A DNA stretch of 64,000 bases. It comes from Nakamurella sp. PAMC28650. GTDB taxonomy: Bacteria; Actinomycetota; Actinomycetes; Mycobacteriales; Nakamurellaceae. The first letter of the stretch is position 1; each line of letters begins with the position of its first letter. The stretch spans positions 3,119,001 to 3,183,000 of the forward strand of contig NZ_CP060298.1 of assembly GCF_014303395.1 (NCBI RefSeq). Reading direction: 5' to 3'. This document shows positions 27,415 through 36,489 of the stretch, piece by piece. Under the pieces are notes generated by a model. That model did not search any database and was not told the origin of the DNA. It saw nothing but the letters and a program-made list of their open reading frames with translations. The position numbers were made by a program, and so were the translations under genes.

Positions 27415-27936
27415 ATGCTGATCGTCGGCGCCACCGGCGTCCTGCTTCCTGCCGTGCACACCTACCTGGGCCGGGGCGCCACGGTGGTGGCGGTGGCCAG
27501 GAATCGGGCTCGACTGACCGGGTTGGCCCTGGCGGGCGGCGAGCGTCTGCTCCCGGTGTCCCTGGACGTCTTCGAGCCTGCTGCCGTGGACGCGGCACTC
27601 GCGTCCGCGCCGCTCCGTGACGGGGTCGACGCCGCCGTCCTCTACGTGGCCGGAACCGACGACGATGCCGAGAACGATGCCGTCGCCCGGCTTTCGCAGG
27701 TGGTCCGCGGCACGACCCTGCGCATCCTCACCAGCCGCTGGCTACCGCCCCCCACGGCGGAGCCGTCGTCCGGACGCTGGCCCCGGGTCGCAGACCGGTG
27801 GCACCTGCTGCTCGGCCACTCGTCCGTACCCGGTGCGGACGGCGGCTTCTGGCATACCCCGCAGCAGATTTCGGCGGCCGCGGTGGCCGCCCTGGCCGGC
27901 GGTCGTGACGCCGTGCTCGGGCGCGAAAGACCCTGA
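27415..27936 (+). CDS. Small Rossmann-fold (SDR-like) protein
   Basis: 173-aa protein beginning with a nucleotide-binding motif, MLIVGATGVLLPAVHTYLG, followed by a beta-alpha pattern with ARNRARL as a possible NADP contact. The usual SDR catalytic YxxxK is absent and the length is short, so this may be a minimal or non-catalytic relative. The ATG at 27415, 13 bp after the dehydratase, is preferred; a GTG at 27361 overlapping that gene is possible. It is the last gene of the locus, facing the YcaO gene. Confidence 0.65.
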   Translation: MLIVGATGVLLPAVHTYLGRGATVVAVARNRARLTGLALAGGERLLPVSLDVFEPAAVDAALASAPLRDGVDAAVLYVAGTDDDAENDAVARLSQVVRGTTLRILTSRWLPPPTAEPSSGRWPRVADRWHLLLGHSSVPGADGGFWHTPQQISAAAVAALAGGRDAVLGRERP

Positions 27937-27987
27937 GGTGGGAGGGATTCCGGCCACTGACGCGGCCGAGCGCGGACCTGTCCGCCG

Positions 27988-29481
27988 TTAGCGGGCGGGC
28001 ACCGCCAACCGCGCCGGCGCGTGCCGACGCGGCTCCCGGTACAGCGGATAGAGCCTCCCGACCGCCTTGTCGACCTCGTCCCGATCCAGCCACGCGGGAG
28101 CACCGATCCGGGCGGCGGCCGCATCGGTCAGCCGAACGGGAAGCCGGCTGGGCCGATCGGGCCGGCCCAACCCGACCAGCGGACTTCGACGGTCCAGCAG
28201 GCGCTGCAGCACCCGTCCGCCGATGCGCAGATAGGACATCGTTTCGACCTCCAGTCCGGGGACGATGACCTTCGCCGCGAAGATGTCGCCGAGCCGGCCG
28301 GCCACCGTCAGGACGTCGAAATCGGAGAGCCGCTGGAGCATGGTGGCCAGCAGAGCCGCGGGTGTGGCAGACCGGTCACCCGCCGGGGATGGGAGTTCCG
28401 ACACCCTCAGCCGTCGTTCCTCGTGTCCGAGCATGGCCTCGGCCAGCTCGCGTTGCGCGTCCGCGGACATCTCCGACCACTCCTGCATCGTCCGCAGGGC
28501 GCGGGGCTCCTGGCTCCCCACGGGCAGTGTCATCTCCAGATCGGCGTAGTCCGGCAGCAGTCGCCGCACCTGATCGAAGTCGCCGAATGCGAAGGCCCGC
28601 CGGGCCCTGGACGAGGCGAACTCCAGCAGCGCCGACGAGATGGCGCTCTGCAGATCCGGATGGCCGGCCTCGCCGATCGCAGTCGGGGCCAGCAGTGCCG
28701 GGCGGTCGTCCCGGTCACGGCCCATCGCGTAGACGACGTAGGCGAATTCCGTGGACGCCAGCTTGACGATCGGTTCGATGCCCACGGCGCGGAATGCCGC
28801 GATGGAGGCGAGTGCGGTGGGGTCGGTGATCGAGTCCAGTTCGATCACCTGCCCCTGGTCCATGGCCCGGAAGGACACCGTGTCGCCATCGCGTTGCACC
28901 AGCTCCAGGAGGGCATGCCCGACGGCTCGTTCCACGGTGTCACCTGCCCCCAGTCCGTTGGTGATCGGAGTGATCAGCGGAGCCGGAAGCCCTTCCGTCA
29001 GCCCGGACGGGTCGTTCGCCACGAACTCCAGCGGCACCATGACCTGCTCGCCGGACCTCCACCGGACCGCCGGAACCCAGGCGATCGGCCGATCGGGGTG
29101 GTAGTCCGACCCGGCGGGGAGCGTCAGGGTGAGGGGATCGGCGACTCCGCCGGCACCGCATTCGGCGGACAGCTCGCGGTAGGTGGCCACCCGTACGGCC
29201 AGAGACCGGAGTTCCGCCGCGGTGACCACCCGCTCGGCGACCTCGCCGAGGGCGCCGACCGAGGCCTGCGTCCAGGTCGGCCCGTACCCGACACCGTGCG
29301 CCTCCACGAACCCATCCGGATGGCCGGTCCACACCGCGGCAGCGACCGGAACGCCGGTCCGGTCGAAGCCGTCCAGCCGCCATTCGCCGACGTCGCCGAC
29401 GGAATTCAGGGCGCGACGGTAGGCCTCCAGCACATCGGGGGACACCTCTGGGGCCGGGTGCACATCCACGGGGGGCGTCAT
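27988..29481 (-). CDS. Stand-alone YcaO-domain protein
   Basis: 497-aa protein with one YcaO domain. YcaO enzymes use ATP to activate amide backbones, forming azolines, amidines or thioamides. ATP/Mg-binding glutamate motifs are visible: SVGALGEVAERV, GAGDTVERAVGHALLELVQR, and SAISSALLEFASSR. The C-terminus lacks the PxPxP end of many azoline-forming members. No TfuA, E1-like partner, dehydrogenase or obvious precursor peptide is adjacent. The ATG at 29481 has GGAGGAG upstream. It diverges from a secreted phosphoesterase. The family call is firm; the substrate is unknown. Confidence 0.88.
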   Translation of the reverse strand: MTPPVDVHPAPEVSPDVLEAYRRALNSVGDVGEWRLDGFDRTGVPVAAAVWTGHPDGFVEAHGVGYGPTWTQASVGALGEVAERVVTAAELRSLAVRVATYRELSAECGAGGVADPLTLTLPAGSDYHPDRPIAWVPAVRWRSGEQVMVPLEFVANDPSGLTEGLPAPLITPITNGLGAGDTVERAVGHALLELVQRDGDTVSFRAMDQGQVIELDSITDPTALASIAAFRAVGIEPIVKLASTEFAYVVYAMGRDRDDRPALLAPTAIGEAGHPDLQSAISSALLEFASSRARRAFAFGDFDQVRRLLPDYADLEMTLPVGSQEPRALRTMQEWSEMSADAQRELAEAMLGHEERRLRVSELPSPAGDRSATPAALLATMLQRLSDFDVLTVAGRLGDIFAAKVIVPGLEVETMSYLRIGGRVLQRLLDRRSPLVGLGRPDRPSRLPVRLTDAAAARIGAPAWLDRDEVDKAVGRLYPLYREPRRHAPARLAVPAR

Positions 29482-29849
29482 CCATCTCCTCCGAACACTC
29501 TCGCGGGCAGGCCACGTCCCGGGCCGGCCACTTCGTCCGGCGCGGGCCACTGCGTCCGGCGCAGGCCGCTGCGCACTGGGGAGGTACCCGGGATCCGGAC
29601 CGGTCATGCGTCGGGCACGGCCGATACCCCCGCTGGTACCCCGTCCGGACGGCCCGTTCTTTACTACTTGATGGCTTTCGCCAGGTTGCACCGCCGGAAT
29701 GCCCGAAATGGGGGATGCCGGGCGATCGTTCACCTAGAAATCACCTGGGATTCTCCGTGTCGATGTTCACTTCCAGGGACTTTCACAGCAAGCTGCTCGA
29801 TCGGACCGGTCAACAGTCGGTCCACAGGTCGGAGCTCGGGAGATCATTG
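29482..29849. promoter_or_regulatory. Divergent intergenic region YcaO/phosphoesterase with 19-bp tandem repeats
   Basis: 368 bp without a convincing gene. GGCCACTTCGTCCGGCGCG (29526-29544) is followed at once by a copy with two changes (29545-29563) and degenerate copies either side. An AT-richer stretch near 29658-29690 probably holds the phosphoesterase promoter. A 59-codon frame from 29671 ends in a stop overlapping the phosphoesterase ATG, but it has low third-position GC and no ribosome site. Confidence 0.45.
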
Positions 29850-32000
29850 ATGAGGTTCGGAACCATCCGCGGACATCGCGGCAAGTTGCTGGCGGTGACG
29901 GCGGCAGCGGTGCTCGCCGCCTCACTGTTCGGGGTGTCGTCCTCCAGCGCGGCCTCGGCCGCCCCGAAGACGGACGCCACCCAGGTCGAGAGGACCATCA
30001 CCAGCACCGGGCTGAAGAGTGGTCAGGTCAAACACGTCTGGCTGATCATCCTGGAGAACAAGTCCTATGACGCCACCTTCACCGGCCTGAACCAGAACAG
30101 CTATCTGTGGAAGACGCTGCCGAGCCAGGGCGTGCTGCTGAAGAACTACTACGGCACCGGACATTTCAGCCAGGACAACTACGTGTCGCTGGTGTCCGGC
30201 CAGGCCACGCAGCAGGACACCCAGTCCGACTGCAGTGTCGAGAATTTCGACTTCGGTAGCAACGCGAGCATCGTGACCAAGCGCAACAAGAACTACGGCC
30301 AGGTCGCCTCCCTGGCCAACGCGGCCCAGCCCAGCGGCGCCAACGCCCCGAACGGGACCAACGGCTGCACCTACCCGACGGACGCGCCCACCCTGTTCAA
30401 CCAGCTCGATGCAGTGGGCAGGACCTGGAAGGGGTACGCCCAGGACATCGGCAACCAGCCGGGACGCGAGGACGCCAGCTGCGCCGGTCCGGGGACGGCG
30501 AAGAACAACCCGACCACCAACCCGACCTTCATGAGCGCGAGCCTCGCGCACCCGTTCCCGACCGGTGTCACCAGCTTCACCGGGGCCCAGGCCAACGATC
30601 AGTACGTGGCCAAGCACTTCCCGTTCCCGTGGTTCCACAGCCTGACCGGGACCGCCACCGCCACCGGCACCCAGCCGGGTCTGACCACGCCGGTACAGGG
30701 TGGAAGCGACTGCGACGCCGCACACATCGCCAATCTGGACAGTTCCACCGGCGGCCTGTTCCACGATCTGCAGAAGTCCTCGACCACGCCGGCCTTCAGC
30801 TGGATCACGCCGAACAACTGCAGCGACGCCCACGACGCCATCTGCAAGGGAAACAACCTCTCCGGTTCGTTCACCGCGGCCGGCGCCCCGATCTACCAGC
30901 CCGGAACGCCGAATCCGGAGTCCGTCGCGCCGAAGAACTACACCGGTGGCCTGTACGCCTCCGACCTGTTCCTGCAGTACTACGTCCCGATGATCGAGAA
31001 GTCCCCGGCCTTCAAGGACGGCGGCCTGATCGACATCACCTTCGACGAGGGCAACCCGCCCTTCACCTACTCGGGCAACAGCTTCAACAACGCGAACGCC
31101 TACGCACCGACGGCCGGCGACCAGCCGAACGCCACCGCCGGCATCGCTGCCGACGGCGCCGCCGAGAACCTCTTCGGCAAGAACGTCCACTACGAGCCCA
31201 CCGGCCCCAACACGCCGCTGGCCAGGGACAGTCTCGGGAACCAGCTGTACCCGGGACCGGGTGACAACGGGTTCATCAACCGGCCGCCGGTCTGCACCCA
31301 GTCCACGCCGACGCTGGTACCGGCCAACTGCGTGCCGGGGATCGTCCGGGGAGGATCGGGCAACTCGCCCGGCGTCCGCAACGACACCGTCGCGGCGCCG
31401 GCGTCCTCCACCTACGTCCTGGACAGCTCGATCCTGGCCGACGACACCGGCCGGGCCGTCGTCGATTCCGTCGACAAGACAGGACCCGGTGGCACCAGCC
31501 CGATCCCGGCCGACACGTTCGTCGGTACGGTCAGCGACACCGGACCCCAGTTGGCTGCCTCGCCCACCGGTTCGGTGATCGACGGCTCGTTCCAGTTGGT
31601 CGATCACGCCGGGAACGCGGTGACGCCGACGGGTGCGGTCAGCTCGATCTCGCTGAGCGCCGAAGGTGCACCGGGCTACCTGGCGCCCGGTCAGACCGCT
31701 GATCCGCTCTACGACGCGCGTGACGCCACCCCGGGCGGAGGCGACACGGGCAGCGTGCTGATCAGCCCGCTGATCAAGCCCGGTACCACCAGCAGCACCT
31801 TCTACAACCACTACAGCTGGCTGCGGACGATGGAGGACATCTTCGGCGTCAGCCACGGGAATGCCTACTCCACACTGCCGGCCGGCACCGTGTCCGGAGG
31901 CCTGGACCGCAAGGGTCATCTGGGCTACGCCGCCCAGCCCGGTCTGGCTCCGTTCGGCCCGGACGTGTTCAACAACGCCGGCTACCGCGGGCACTCTTGA
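29850..32000 (+). CDS. Secreted phosphoesterase (phospholipase C / acid phosphatase family)
   Basis: 716-aa exported protein with a signal peptide (RGKLLAVTAAAVLAASLFGV, then Ala-rich cleavage site). The catalytic domain of the bacterial phosphoesterase family starts at HVWLIILENKSYDATF (about 63) and includes GTGHFSQDNYVSLVSGQ and the metal-binding LIDITFDEG. It is long for a simple acid phosphatase because of an inserted loop region and a C-terminal part that ends SWLRTMEDIFGVSHGNAY. GGGAGAT precedes the ATG. The neighbouring lipoprotein gene overlaps its stop codon, so the two are probably one transcript. Substrate (phosphomonoester or phospholipid) is not determinable here. Confidence 0.88.
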   Translation: MRFGTIRGHRGKLLAVTAAAVLAASLFGVSSSSAASAAPKTDATQVERTITSTGLKSGQVKHVWLIILENKSYDATFTGLNQNSYLWKTLPSQGVLLKNYYGTGHFSQDNYVSLVSGQATQQDTQSDCSVENFDFGSNASIVTKRNKNYGQVASLANAAQPSGANAPNGTNGCTYPTDAPTLFNQLDAVGRTWKGYAQDIGNQPGREDASCAGPGTAKNNPTTNPTFMSASLAHPFPTGVTSFTGAQANDQYVAKHFPFPWFHSLTGTATATGTQPGLTTPVQGGSDCDAAHIANLDSSTGGLFHDLQKSSTTPAFSWITPNNCSDAHDAICKGNNLSGSFTAAGAPIYQPGTPNPESVAPKNYTGGLYASDLFLQYYVPMIEKSPAFKDGGLIDITFDEGNPPFTYSGNSFNNANAYAPTAGDQPNATAGIAADGAAENLFGKNVHYEPTGPNTPLARDSLGNQLYPGPGDNGFINRPPVCTQSTPTLVPANCVPGIVRGGSGNSPGVRNDTVAAPASSTYVLDSSILADDTGRAVVDSVDKTGPGGTSPIPADTFVGTVSDTGPQLAASPTGSVIDGSFQLVDHAGNAVTPTGAVSSISLSAEGAPGYLAPGQTADPLYDARDATPGGGDTGSVLISPLIKPGTTSSTFYNHYSWLRTMEDIFGVSHGNAYSTLPAGTVSGGLDRKGHLGYAAQPGLAPFGPDVFNNAGYRGHS

Positions 32001-32599
32001 TCCACGCGAGCGGTGCCGGGCGTTTCGCCCGGCACCGCACGCGCTGTGCGGCAGTCGTTCTCGGACTGACCGTGGTGCTCTCGGGCTGTTCCACTGCGGC
32101 CGGTGCCGGTGCCGGTGCCGGTGCCGGGGCCGACTCGACCTATGGCGCGCTGCCGACCTTCCTGCCGACCGCCTCCCTGAAGCCGGACGGCGTGCTGACC
32201 GGGACGGCGGAACGTCCGGCGCTGACCATCGAGGGCGATGCCGTCCGGGTCAGGACGAGCAGGGGAACGGTGCTGGCCACCGTCGCGGGGCCGGAGGTAC
32301 CGGGGCAGGGCCTTCCCTACCAGGGGCCCTCGACCACCTGCACCTGGACCGTCAGCCTGAGCGCTGCGAGCGCGCGGATCCCGTTGTCGGTCGACGACTT
32401 CAGCTCGACCGACCACCTCGGCACCATCTACCACCCGACCGTGGTGGCCGGTAGCCGGCCGCCGCCGACGGTTCTGGCCCCTGGTCAGACCGTCACCTTC
32501 CGTCTGCGCGCGGTGATGCGCACCGGTGAGGGGCTGATGCGCTGGGCCCCGGAACGTCAGGTGCTGGCTGCCTGGGACTTCGTGGTCGAGACCGACTGA
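31997..32599 (+). CDS. Secreted lipoprotein of unknown function
   Basis: 200-aa predicted lipoprotein: an Arg-rich N-terminus, hydrophobic core AAVVLGLTVVLSGC and lipobox LSGC. A Gly-Ala run encoded by hexamer repeats (about 32099-32130) makes a flexible linker. The remaining beta-rich domain resembles small extracellular sandwich domains. It starts with TTG at 31997, overlapping the phosphoesterase stop (TTGA); a downstream GTG is possible. It is translationally coupled to the phosphoesterase and may be its surface partner. Confidence 0.7.
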   Translation: MIHASGAGRFARHRTRCAAVVLGLTVVLSGCSTAAGAGAGAGAGADSTYGALPTFLPTASLKPDGVLTGTAERPALTIEGDAVRVRTSRGTVLATVAGPEVPGQGLPYQGPSTTCTWTVSLSAASARIPLSVDDFSSTDHLGTIYHPTVVAGSRPPPTVLAPGQTVTFRLRAVMRTGEGLMRWAPERQVLAAWDFVVETD

Positions 32600-33846
32600 G
32601 GGCAACTGCGGTAGGGTCGTCGTGGATGCGCCGGGAAGTCTGGTCGGCAGCGGATCGTCCGACCCCGGATGTCCGTGCCGCATCGAGCTTCTGGAGTCCC
32701 GATGGCATCAGCGCATCCGCCCCGCGATCCACGCCCCGATCCACCACGCGACCCGCCGCGGGTCCTCGGTCGGGGCACCTGGCCCGAAGCCAGCCGGATC
32801 GCCGAGATCCTCCGCAAGGAAACGGTGGGCGGTGCGCTGCTCCTGCTGGCCACCGTCATCGCTCTGGTCTGGGCCAACTCCGGGTGGTCGGGCGCCTACC
32901 AGGCACTGCGGGACACCACGTTCGGGATCCAGTCACTGCATCTGCGGCTGAGCCTCGGGCAATGGGCCGCCGACGGACTGCTGGCGATCTTCTTCTTCGT
33001 GGCGGGTCTGGAACTCAAACGCGAATTCGTGGCCGGCGATCTGCGGGACCCCCGCCGGGCGGCCATCCCGGTCGTCGCCGCCGTGTGCGGGGTGACCGTA
33101 CCCGCCCTGATCTTCACCCTGCTCAACCTCGGCGGGGGAGCAGCCCTGCGCGGGTGGGCGATTCCCACTGCGACCGACATCGCTTTCGCGCTGGCGGTTC
33201 TCGCCGTCGTCAGCACCCACCTGCCGTCTGGGCTCCGGACCTTTCTGCTGACCCTGGCGGTAGTGGACGATCTGCTGGCGATCGTCATCATCGCGATCTT
33301 CTACACTACTTTTCTCTCGATCGTCCCGCTGCTGCTGGCAGCGATCCCGCTGGCGCTGTTCGCCCTCGCCGTGCAGAAACGGGTCAGGGCCTGGTCGGTG
33401 CTGATGCCGCTGGCGCTGGCGACGTGGGCCCTGGTGCATGCGTCCGGGATCCACGCCACGGTGGCCGGGGTACTGCTGGCCTTCATGGTTCCGGTGCTGC
33501 CCGGCGCCCGGAACGGCGGACCCGATGCAGGCCCGGGCCTGGCGGAGCACTTCGAGCACCGGTTGCGCCCGGTGTCGTCAGGGTTCGCGGTGCCGGTCTT
33601 CGCCTTCTTCGCGGCGGGTGTTACGGTGGAGGGACTGCGCGGCCTGGCCGGGTCGATGGCGGACCGGGTCACCATCGGCATCGTGGTGGCTCTGGTGGCG
33701 GGCAAGATGATCGGGGTCTTGGGCTCGACGTTCCTGATGTCCAGATTCACCAGTGCCGAGCTCGACGACGAACTCTCCTGGACCGATGTACTGGGCGTGG
33801 CCATGCTCGCCGGCGTCGGCTTCACCGTGTCCCTGCTGATCGGGGA

Positions 33847-34893
33847 ACTGGCGTACTGGGTAGCTGCTTGAGTCAAGTAGTATTTGGCCTTGTCAGAGCC
33901 AGTGTGTGCCTACCCGGTCGGTGGTGTCGATTACCCCCGGACCTTTCAGGAGTTGCTGGAGTGGTTCCCGGATGACTCGTCGTGTCTGGCGTATCTGGAG
34001 CGTCTGCGGTGGCCCCAGGGGTTTGTGTGTCCGGTGTGCGGGGCGCCCGGCGGTTGGCGTACGGCGAAGGCGAAATGGATGTGCACCAGGTGTGGCCGGC
34101 AGACGTCGGTGACCGCCGGCACGATCTTCCACCGGCTCCGGACGCCGCTGTCGACGTGGTTCGCGGCGATCTGGTTCATCACCTCGCAGAAGAACGGGAT
34201 GTCCGCGCAAGGTCTGCAGCGGGTGCTGGGTTTCGGATCCTACGAAACAGCGTGGGCGTGGCTGCAGAAGCTACGCCGGGCGATGGTCCGCCCCGAGCGG
34301 GAGTTGCTCTCCGGTGTGGTGGAGTTAGATGAAGTGTTCATCGGCAACGAGTCTCGCGGCCGCGCAGGCGGCGTGAAGGACCACACCGCGGCGATGATCG
34401 CAGTGGAATCGATCCCCGGCCGCAAGCTGGGCAGGGTCCGCATCGAGCTGGCCGAGACAGCCCGATCGGTCAGCATGCTCGGCTTCGCCGACCGCGTCAT
34501 CGCCAAAGGATCAACGGTCAGAACCGATGACGCCAACTACCTGAAGAAGCTGACCGCGGCCGGCTACGAGCACGTCGCGTTCGTCGGGACCGACAGCGCC
34601 GAGCCCGCCCACATCAACCTCCCCGGCGTCCACATGGTCGCCTCGCTGCTCAAACGCTGGCTGACCGGCACCCTGCATTACGCGGTCTCCCAGGAGCACC
34701 TGGCCTACTACCTGGACGAATACACATTCCGGTTCAACCGACGCACCTCGAAGAGTCGCGGGCTTTTGTTCTACCGACTGTTGCAGCAGGCCGTGAACAC
34801 AGACCCACACCCGCTCGCTGAACTGCGCAATCCTGTTGCAGCAGTGGACGTCCCGTTCTGAACTTTACTCAAGCAGCTACCCAGTACTGGCGT
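33847..34893 (+). mobile_element. IS1595-family insertion sequence, complete, with 8-bp target duplication
   Basis: The element spans 33855-34885 (1031 bp). Its ends are inverted repeats: ACTGGGTAGCTGCTTGAGT is perfect at both, and the match extends to about 24 bp with one mismatch. ACTGGCGT occurs directly before (33847-33854) and after (34886-34893), the 8-bp duplication expected for IS1595. It carries one transposase gene. An identical but truncated copy lies at 39302-40185. Confidence 0.95.
33884..34861 (+). CDS. IS1595-family (ISXO2-like) transposase
   Basis: 325-aa DDE-type transposase. The N-terminal zinc ribbon has Cys pairs in CPVCGAPGG and CTRCGRQ. The catalytic core begins VVELDEVFIGNESRG (first Asp), continues with VRTDDANYL (second Asp), and ends with the family helix VASLLKRWLTGTLHYAVS. 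The start is uncertain: TTG at 33884 or 33890, with no good ribosome site. It lies wholly inside the IS and is intact, so this copy is probably active. Confidence 0.93.
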   Translation: MALSEPVCAYPVGGVDYPRTFQELLEWFPDDSSCLAYLERLRWPQGFVCPVCGAPGGWRTAKAKWMCTRCGRQTSVTAGTIFHRLRTPLSTWFAAIWFITSQKNGMSAQGLQRVLGFGSYETAWAWLQKLRRAMVRPERELLSGVVELDEVFIGNESRGRAGGVKDHTAAMIAVESIPGRKLGRVRIELAETARSVSMLGFADRVIAKGSTVRTDDANYLKKLTAAGYEHVAFVGTDSAEPAHINLPGVHMVASLLKRWLTGTLHYAVSQEHLAYYLDEYTFRFNRRTSKSRGLLFYRLLQQAVNTDPHPLAELRNPVAAVDVPF

Positions 34894-35071
34894 TCGGCCC
34901 CGACACCCCCCAGGACGATCACGTCAAGGTCGGTGTGCTGGTGGGCTCGCTCGTGTCCGCCCTGCTGGCCGCGGTGGTGCTGCGGTCCAGGAACAGGACC
35001 TACCGGCGGATCTGCGAGGCCGAGGCCCGCGACGACGACCACGACGGGATACCGGACCTGTACCGCCCCAG

Positions 35072-35122
35072 ATGACCTACCGCTATGACCTACCGCTGGG
35101 AGCTACCGCTGTGACCTACCGC
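35072..35122. repeat. Four 13-bp tandem repeats spanning the nhaA and nickel-transporter 3' ends
   Basis: ATGACCTACCGCT occurs exactly at 35072-35084 and 35085-35097. A diverged copy GGGAGCTACCGCT follows at 35098-35110 and a near copy GTGACCTACCGC at 35111-35122. The array contains the nhaA stop codon and the stop codon of the convergent permease gene. Confidence 0.75.
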
Positions 35123-36273
35123 GGCGACTGGCCGGGGGTCAGGCCGGCCGGCTGCGGCCCGTGCAGTTTGGCCGTCCAGCGTTCCTCGACGCGTCCGACC
35201 CGCCAGTAGGCGGCCGAGCCGAGGAAGACGAGGACGAAGAGTCCGACGATGATGTATCCGACAGAGTTCAGGGACAGATCGTTGATCCAGGTCGTCACCG
35301 GATCGGTCCAGCGCAGCTTCTCGTGCAGGAGCGTCAGGATCTCGACGCCACCGATGATGAGGGCGACGGCGACCGACAGACCGGTCGTCGTCAGGTTGTA
35401 GTACACCTTGCGCACCGGCCGGATGAACGCCCACTCGTAGGCGGCGTGCATGAACGCACCATCGAGGGTGTCGAACAGGCTCATGCCGGCCGCGAACAGG
35501 ATCGGCAGCACCAGGACCGCGTACCAGGGAAGCCCGGTGGCCGCGCCCGCCCCGGCGATCACCAACAGGGAGATCTCCGTCGCGGTGTCGAAGCCGAGTC
35601 CGAAGAGCACGCCCACCGGGTACATCTGACCCGGGCGGGTGATCCGCCGCATGATCGGACGCAGCAATCTGGTGAAGAACCCGCGCGAATTGAGCGCCCT
35701 CTCCAGAGCCTCCTCGTCCATGTTGCCCGCCCTGGCCTCCCGCCAGACCCTCATGATGCCGGCCAGAGCGATCAGGTTGATGACGCCGATCAGGATCAGG
35801 AACAGCCCGGACACTGCGGTCCCGATGACGCCCAGAGCCTGGTGGGCCGTCGAGTCCTGCGACACCAGGGTGGTCGCGACCTTCGCGCCGACGGCCAGCA
35901 GCAGGGCCATCACGAAGACGATCGTGGAGTGGCCGAGCGAGAAGTAGAGACCGACGGTGCTCGCCTTCCGCTTCTCCCCGACGAGCTTGCGCGTCGTGTT
36001 GTCGATGGCCGCGATGTGATCGGCGTCGAAGGCGTGCCGCACACCGAGCACGTAGGCGGTGATCGCCAGGCCGATGCCGAACACCTTGCCGCCCACCTGG
36101 TAGTGGCCGGGAATGACGATGACGAAGAGGGTGACGAAGGCCAGTACGTGCAGGCCCAGGACCACGGCCAGGGCGTTGCGCGCTCCGCGGATCACCTGCA
36201 GGGGCCGGATGCGGGCGGCCGCATTCGTCGCCGCCGGACCGTGTGTGCCGTGGTCTCCGACCGGAACCGACAT
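35116..36273 (-). CDS. Nickel/cobalt permease of the NiCoT family
   Basis: 385-aa integral membrane transporter for Ni2+ and/or Co2+. The signature RHAFDADHIAAIDNTTR in the second helix is exact for NiCoT proteins and supplies metal ligands. Other family motifs are FSLGHSTIVFVMA, LFGLGFDTATEI and MSLFDTLDG. About eight membrane helices are expected. The ATG at 36273 has AGGAGG close upstream. No nickel enzyme or cobalamin gene is nearby, so the metal's destination is unknown. Confidence 0.93.
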   Translation of the reverse strand: MSVPVGDHGTHGPAATNAAARIRPLQVIRGARNALAVVLGLHVLAFVTLFVIVIPGHYQVGGKVFGIGLAITAYVLGVRHAFDADHIAAIDNTTRKLVGEKRKASTVGLYFSLGHSTIVFVMALLLAVGAKVATTLVSQDSTAHQALGVIGTAVSGLFLILIGVINLIALAGIMRVWREARAGNMDEEALERALNSRGFFTRLLRPIMRRITRPGQMYPVGVLFGLGFDTATEISLLVIAGAGAATGLPWYAVLVLPILFAAGMSLFDTLDGAFMHAAYEWAFIRPVRKVYYNLTTTGLSVAVALIIGGVEILTLLHEKLRWTDPVTTWINDLSLNSVGYIIVGLFVLVFLGSAAYWRVGRVEERWTAKLHGPQPAGLTPGQSPR

Positions 36274-36489
36274 GGATCCTCCTGTGCGTCCTGGACATCG
36301 CGCCGCGGATGGACCGCGGACGGCGGCGGCATGGCTGTCCTTTTCCCGCCGGTGGCCCAATGTATGCCGGGAATGAGTCATCGGAACAGATGCGCAGATG
36401 AACCATCGGAAAATTGTTGGCGTGTCGCGCCGAAACGCCGTCCGGACCCGGCGCGATTCCCGGCCGGTTCCCGGCCTATCCTCGACCGG

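Larger units (their letters stand above)
32702..35075 (+). pseudogene. nhaA: Na+/H+ antiporter NhaA, split by an IS1595-family insertion
   Basis: The 5' part (32702-33854) encodes an NhaA antiporter with [16 protein letters not shown], the paired-Asp site [10 protein letters not shown] and ten or more membrane segments. The frame breaks at LIGELA where an IS begins. The remainder resumes at 34894 (FGPDTPQDDHVKVGV) and ends at 35075. Joining 32702-33854 to 34894-35075, which removes the IS and one 8-bp duplication, gives 1335 nt, exactly 445 codons with one terminal stop. As it stands the product is cut near residue 385 with a four-residue IS-encoded tail, losing the last membrane helix. The ATG at 32702 has GGAG 6 nt upstream. 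Confidence 0.95.

Noticed and set aside
29526-29563. 19-bp tandem repeats as a specific operator
   Set aside because: Flanking copies degrade quickly and the sequence is very GC-rich; recorded inside the intergenic entry but not claimed as a binding site.
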